Assembly: GCA_963575645.1 (NCBI GenBank)
Contig: OY754470.1
Coordinates: 3,472,001 to 3,536,000 of the forward strand
DNA: 64,000 bases
Direction: 5' to 3'
From: Xanthostigma xanthostigma
Lineage: Eukaryota > Arthropoda > Insecta > Raphidioptera > Raphidiidae
Shown here piece by piece: positions 59,995 to 64,000 of the stretch. Below the pieces are notes generated by a model, which had not been told where the DNA came from, ran no database searches, and saw only the letters and a program-made list of their open reading frames with translations. The translations under genes were made by a program, and so were the position numbers. Every line of letters begins with the position of its first letter. Position 1 is the first letter of the stretch.

Positions 59995-60605
59995 AAGTTT
60001 CTTTTTACACGCTTTATATTAGTTTCACTTGTAAGTTTGTATGTATGTATGTTTGTTTGTAACCTCGTTTGGACGACAGCAAGTGGTTTATTACTGTTAG
60101 TATGTTATGCCACTACTATAAGAGCAATCGTTGACCGAGCGGTCTAAGGCGCTAGTCTTCGCTGACGTCAAATCTCGGATTCACCGGTCGTGGGTTCTAA
60201 TCCCGTCCACGCCGAAATAAAAAATTTGTTTTTTTCGGCAAATTTTTGACAATAAATCGAACTAAAAAGTGGAAAATAAATATAGTTTAAAAAAAGCTAA
60301 AAAACACGCTTTATATCAAACAAAAAAGTGAGAAATATAGTTTAAAAAAAACTAAAAAACACGCTTTATATCGAACTAAAAAGTAAAAAATATTTATTTT
60401 AAAATAAGCTTAAAACAATAATGAATAAAAAATACTAGTATTATTGAGAAAAAAGCGTGGGGCGCTTTGTTTCACATTTTCGTACATCGAGCGCCCCACG
60501 CTTTTTTCACAATAATACTAGTATTTTTTATTCATTATTGTTTTAAGCTTATTTTAAAAAAATTGTTTTTTACTTTTTAGTTCGATATAAAGCGTGTTTT
60601 TTAGT
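59995..60605 (+). mobile_element. Composite tRNA-like plus hairpin element, copy A
   Basis: The order of parts is as follows. First comes ACACGCTTTATAT (60,007-60,019) and a TGTATG-rich leader. A tRNA-like module follows at about 60,125-60,215, with A box TGACCGAGCGGT and B box GGGTTCTAATCCC. Next are repeated units carrying ATCGAACTAAAAAGT and ACACGCTTTATAT. The last part is a long inverted repeat (arms roughly 60,352-60,465 and 60,490-60,602) whose tip is GCGTGGGGCGCT / AGCGCCCCACGC. The last bases, ATATAAAGCGTGT (60,585-60,597), invert the first. No ORF. Confidence 0.7.
60125..60215 (+). other. tRNA-like (Leu/Ser-type) pol III module, probably a pseudo-tRNA
   Basis: The internal A and B boxes are well kept and the spacing between them suits a long-variable-arm tRNA (Leu or Ser type). 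It recurs at 30,893-30,985 with many differences in the middle and lies inside a mobile element. It is therefore best read as a tRNA-derived SINE head, not a working tRNA gene. Confidence 0.6.
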
Positions 60606-60981
60606 TTTTTTAAACTATATTTTTATACCTATTTTTCCGAGCGCCGAGGTCACCTAACCCGTTAATTAATTTATATTAAATTTAAGAAGCAAGTAAGGTG
60701 GAATGGTTTTAATTAACTATTTCATCAGCGTACTTTAGAGGGTTAATGGAATTGAAAAATTCAAAAAAACAGAAAATCGATTCTTTCAAAAAAACATTGC
60801 GCAATATCTACTTAAATTATTTTTAAGTAAAATTGAAAACTTGAGGAATGACGAAAAGTATATTTATGTAGTATATTCTGTTTAATTAATTATCCACCAA
60901 AATATTTATTCATTAAAATATATCAAAAAGTTTTTGATAAAAAAAAATCAACAGCCAGGTTTTTTTTACAGTACGAACGCA

Positions 60982-61442
60982 ATGGATATCATAGCCCGCA
61001 TTTGGATCGGTCTGACATTACTATTGACCGTATCATCCATTAGCTTAGGATTATCGCCCGTCAGGAATGCATTATTCAAAACAGAAGATCCGGGACCGGA
61101 ATATTTATTAAATTCTGATATTGTGCCAATCAGTTATGAAGTCACTTTGACTCTCGACATGGATAATTTCAAATTCGTTGGTGAAGCTACAATTAATGTA
61201 AAGAATGAAGCCAGATCTACAAGAAACATTACTCTGCACTCTCGGGATTTAAAATACACAGAGATTACAGTTGATAAAAAAGTTGTCATACCAACGTTTG
61301 AGCCCGTATTACAAAAGATGACTCTAGGCACTTTGAGAAGAAGTGCAAGCGCCGTGATAAATGCCAAATATGAAGGCGAATTGAGTAACGATATGCACGG
61401 ACTTTACAAAAGTTCCTATCAATACAATGGTGACCAGACTCA
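60982..61442 (+). CDS. Second aminopeptidase N, first coding exon only (gene runs off the window)
   Basis: The exon encodes 153 residues plus two bases. It starts with a hydrophobic signal peptide (MDIIARIWIGLTLLLTV and on), followed by the start of an M1 N-terminal domain: NSDIVPISYEVTLTLDMD, then NITLHSRDLKYTEI and a GLYKSSY motif matching AGFYRSSY of the upstream paralogue. A splice donor (gtaagt) begins at 61,443. A pyrimidine-rich tract and acceptor AG at 60,970-60,971 lie 10 bases before the ATG, so a 5' UTR exon probably exists upstream, but I could not place it. The next coding exon should resume at the WLATTQFE region of the family; I see no such sequence before base 64,000, so the first intron exceeds 2.5 kb. 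The gene lies on the same strand as the first, about 7.5 kb downstream, as expected of a tandem cluster. No catalytic motif is in the window, so activity cannot be judged. Confidence 0.88.
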
Positions 61443-61470
61443 GTAAGTCGCAATGATACAATATTGGGTT

Positions 61471-62206
61471 ATAGACGGAGAGCTGGCTACGGAGAAAATG
61501 GGTGACTCGGTGCATAGCTGAAAATTTGCAGAATAATAGGAGATAGTATAAGTAAGTAGGGAAAAAATTGCCAGAAGGCTAGGCGGAAGATAAAGAGCAA
61601 CCCAGAAGGCGCTAATGTTGCGAAAAATCAGTGCACTTCTGGCAATTTCTATACTTATTCTGTAATTCAAAACTAGATTATATATTATATATGTATATTA
61701 TACATTATATAGTTATAAGGGCATATTGAAAATTCAAACATGATATAATAATTACATTCGACAAATATTCAAAATTATTAATTATGTCATTTTGATAGAA
61801 ATAAAATTAAATAAATTAATAAAATTACGTTGTTATAACAACGTAATTTTGTTAATGAAAATATATGACGATTAATTTTATTTCTATCAAAATGTCATTA
61901 ATAATTTTGAATATTTGTCGAATGTAATTATTATATCATGTTTGAATTTTCAGTATGCCCTTATAACTATATAATGTATAATATATATAATATATAAGCT
62001 AGTTTTGAATTACAGAATAATTATAGAAATTGCCAGAAGTGCACTGATTTTTCGCAACAATAGCGCCTTCTGGCGGCTCTTTATCTTCCGCCTAGCCTTC
62101 TGGCAATTTTTTCCCTACTTACTTATACTATCTCCTATTATTCTGCAAATTTTCAGCTCTGCACCGAGTCACCCATTTTCTCCGTAGCCAGCTCTTAGTC
62201 CATTAT
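61471..62206. repeat. Near-perfect palindrome of about 736 bp in intron 1 of the second APN gene
   Basis: The left arm from about 61,471 (gagctggctacggagaaaat) is the inverse of the right arm ending near 62,206. The centre is gttgttataacaac near 61,836. Arms are about 365-370 bp and stay aligned almost throughout. There is no ORF and no clear target duplication. Transcribed with the gene, it would fold into one long hairpin. Confidence 0.88.
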
Positions 62207-62216
62207 CTACAAGTTA

Positions 62217-62952
62217 TATACCAGGTGAGGCAAAAGTCCCGGAACGGTTGAATATCTCGCATACTACGCATCATATATAAAAAAAAAAAAATACGTGTCA
62301 AATATTTTTCGCAAAACTATTTTTTGATACCACACATGACTCCCCACCCCCCACCCAGTTGGTAGGGGGAGGGGCAACTTTAAAATTTTAAATAGGAACC
62401 CCTATTTTTTATTGCAGATTCGGATTCTACGGGAAAAATTACATACAATTGATGTAATTTTTCCCGTGGGTTTTAGGGGTTGAAAAATATTTTTGGGCCC
62501 GAAAATACCAAAAAATTTCTCCGAATCGTTTCAAAATTGAAATTTAACCCTTTAGTAATGATTAAAATGTGCTACCAAAATTTTATTAAAATCGGCCCGA
62601 CAGGACCAGACTTAAAAATTTTATGAAAACGTTAGTTTGTAGATATGGATTTATTTAGTGAAGGGTGAATTTAATTTGTTGTATTGATAGTAATATTAAA
62701 ATAAAAAAAAAATTACATACAATTGATGTAATTTTTCCCGTAGAATCCGAATCTGCAATATAAAATAGGGGTTCCTATTTAAAATTTTAAAGTTGCCCCT
62801 CCCCCCACCAACTGGGTGGGGGGTGGGGAGTCATGTGTGGTATCAAAAAATAGTTTTGCGAAAAATATTTGACACGATTTTTTTTTTTTTTTGATATGAT
62901 GCGTAGTATGCGAGATATTCAACCGTTCCGGGACTTTTGCCTCAGCCGGTAT
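62217..62952. mobile_element. Long-TIR element, about 735 bp, in intron 1 of the second APN gene
   Basis: The inverted arms of about 250 bp begin ACC(A/G)G(G/C)TGAGGCAAAAGT and continue through a C-rich block (CCCCACCCCCCACC) and the inner palindrome acgggaaaaattaca / tgtaatttttcccgt. A central single-copy part lies around 62,480-62,690. It starts 11 bases after the preceding palindrome. The end motif resembles that of the 37.1-kb element. Confidence 0.8.
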
Positions 62953-62954
62953 GA

Positions 62955-63425
62955 ATCCTACCAAAAAACTTAAATCTGAGAAAAGGACCAAATTCGATAC
63001 AAAGAGCAAGTGGATTTGCCAGTTTTGCAAAAAAGGCGAGATCTAGGAAGGTGTCACGTTTTCACGTGACGAGTTTACATACCTACACATTTATTTACAA
63101 TATAAAACATAAAAGCTGCCGACGCTTTTATTTTTTTTTTTCGACAAAGCCAGCAATCTTGCCTGTTCTTTGTATCGAATTGGACCCTTTTTTATATTTA
63201 TGTTTTTGATGGGAGTTCAACACTTTTTCTAAAGTTATTATTCTTACTTATTCTACTTAAATATTACCTAGCCACACAGCATAGTTATGTACCACACTTC
63301 ATTATGTCACATCGACTAGATGCGAGTAGTCTTTGGACGACCTGTTGATGCTCTCAGCACCGGCTAAATGCTTATTAATTATGGTGATCTATCAGTCAGT
63401 CAGCGAATGTCGACACTCGTATATT
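62955..63425 (-). repeat. Dispersed repeat V, copy 3
   Basis: Minus-strand copy with both inverted segments (caaattcgatacaaagagca near 62,988 and ttctttgtatcgaattggac near 63,167), so this family can also fold back. It directly follows the long-TIR element in the second APN intron. Confidence 0.65.
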
Positions 63426-63638
63426 TGAAACTATTTCATTTATAAACGTTTGAAAGGATTACTGTTTTTTTATGGTAGCCTTAACTCCCCTGAAAACATC
63501 AGTTCTGTGACGTAACTAACCTTAATAGATACAGGAGGGTGGAAAATGGCTCGTAGAAATATAGCACATTACCTCTACGATTTTGACGTACAATTAGTGA
63601 GTTTTTCAGATTCTACAGTACTACCTGTAAACCCACTT

Positions 63639-63671
<33 letters not shown>

Positions 63672-63829
63672 TTATTCCACGTGAAAAAAAATACATCGTA
63701 TACAAAAAATCGATTTGGAATTTTCCAACCCTACTTGGTTATTGCCAGTGCTAGGGTTATTGAGAAACTTGTTGCTACAATTTATTGAAAAAGAGATAAT
63801 ATAGAGTTCTTATCATTTTGTCTGAGCGA

Positions 63830-64000
63830 TAATACCTATTGTTTATTAATAAAATTTTAAATAAATAAAATTATCGACCAATTTTTTCAGACTATATATT
63901 GACAAAAATTATAAAATTATGATTCAATAATTCAATCGATAACGTTTCGACCCGGATTCTTCAGAAATAATCTAAAAAATATAAAAATTAATTAGTATCT
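63830..64000 (-). repeat. Second copy of the 55.3-kb repeat, cut by the window end
   Basis: aaaattatcgaccaatttt and gataacgtttcgacccggat match the complement of 55,377-55,450. Confidence 0.6.

Noticed and set aside
62005-62187. Matching open frames in both arms (61,440-61,670 minus; 62,005-62,187 plus) as a duplicated small gene
   Set aside because: They are the same sequence in the two arms of the palindrome, with no family pattern.

Overview
The window looks like AT-rich, repeat-laden nuclear DNA of an insect, most likely a moth or butterfly (Lepidoptera). Three things point there: two same-strand genes for secreted, GPI-type aminopeptidase N (the midgut family that forms a cluster in Lepidoptera); short GT-AG introns; and abundant Helitron, hAT, PIF/Harbinger, Penelope-like and tRNA-derived repeats of a kind familiar from lepidopteran genomes. 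The species cannot be named from the sequence alone.

Layout. Bases 1 to about 46.4 kb hold no host gene that I can support. This part is a mosaic of mobile-element copies: a PIF/Harbinger element with a MADF remnant (1,733-2,277); four copies of one non-autonomous Helitron (4.7, 9.8, 27.4 and 35.1 kb), one nested in another repeat; a foldback element at 7.5 kb and again, split, at 34.8-36.0 kb; a PIF-like ORF inside an element with 8-bp target repeats (17.4-18.2 kb); a 162-bp tandem array (19.5-20.15 kb); hAT elements with 8-bp target duplications (32.0, 38.8 and 46.4 kb); a tRNA-plus-hairpin composite element (30.6 kb); and many long palindromes.

The gene region starts at about 47.03 kb. 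A complete aminopeptidase N gene, with a 5' UTR exon and 12 coding exons, runs to the stop at 53,471 and encodes 977 residues with all M1 catalytic motifs and a C-terminal Thr/Pro stalk plus hydrophobic tail. About 7.5 kb of repeats follows, including a second composite tRNA/hairpin element (60.0-60.6 kb). A second aminopeptidase N gene then begins at 60,982. Only its first coding exon lies in the window. Its first intron opens into a near-perfect palindrome of about 736 bp and then a second inverted-repeat element of about 735 bp.

The two genes are paralogues in tandem and would act together in protein digestion at the midgut brush border. Members of this family are also known receptors for Bacillus thuringiensis Cry toxins. 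The rest of the window is a record of transposition. In several places one copy provides the empty site for another, so the insertion mechanism can be read directly.
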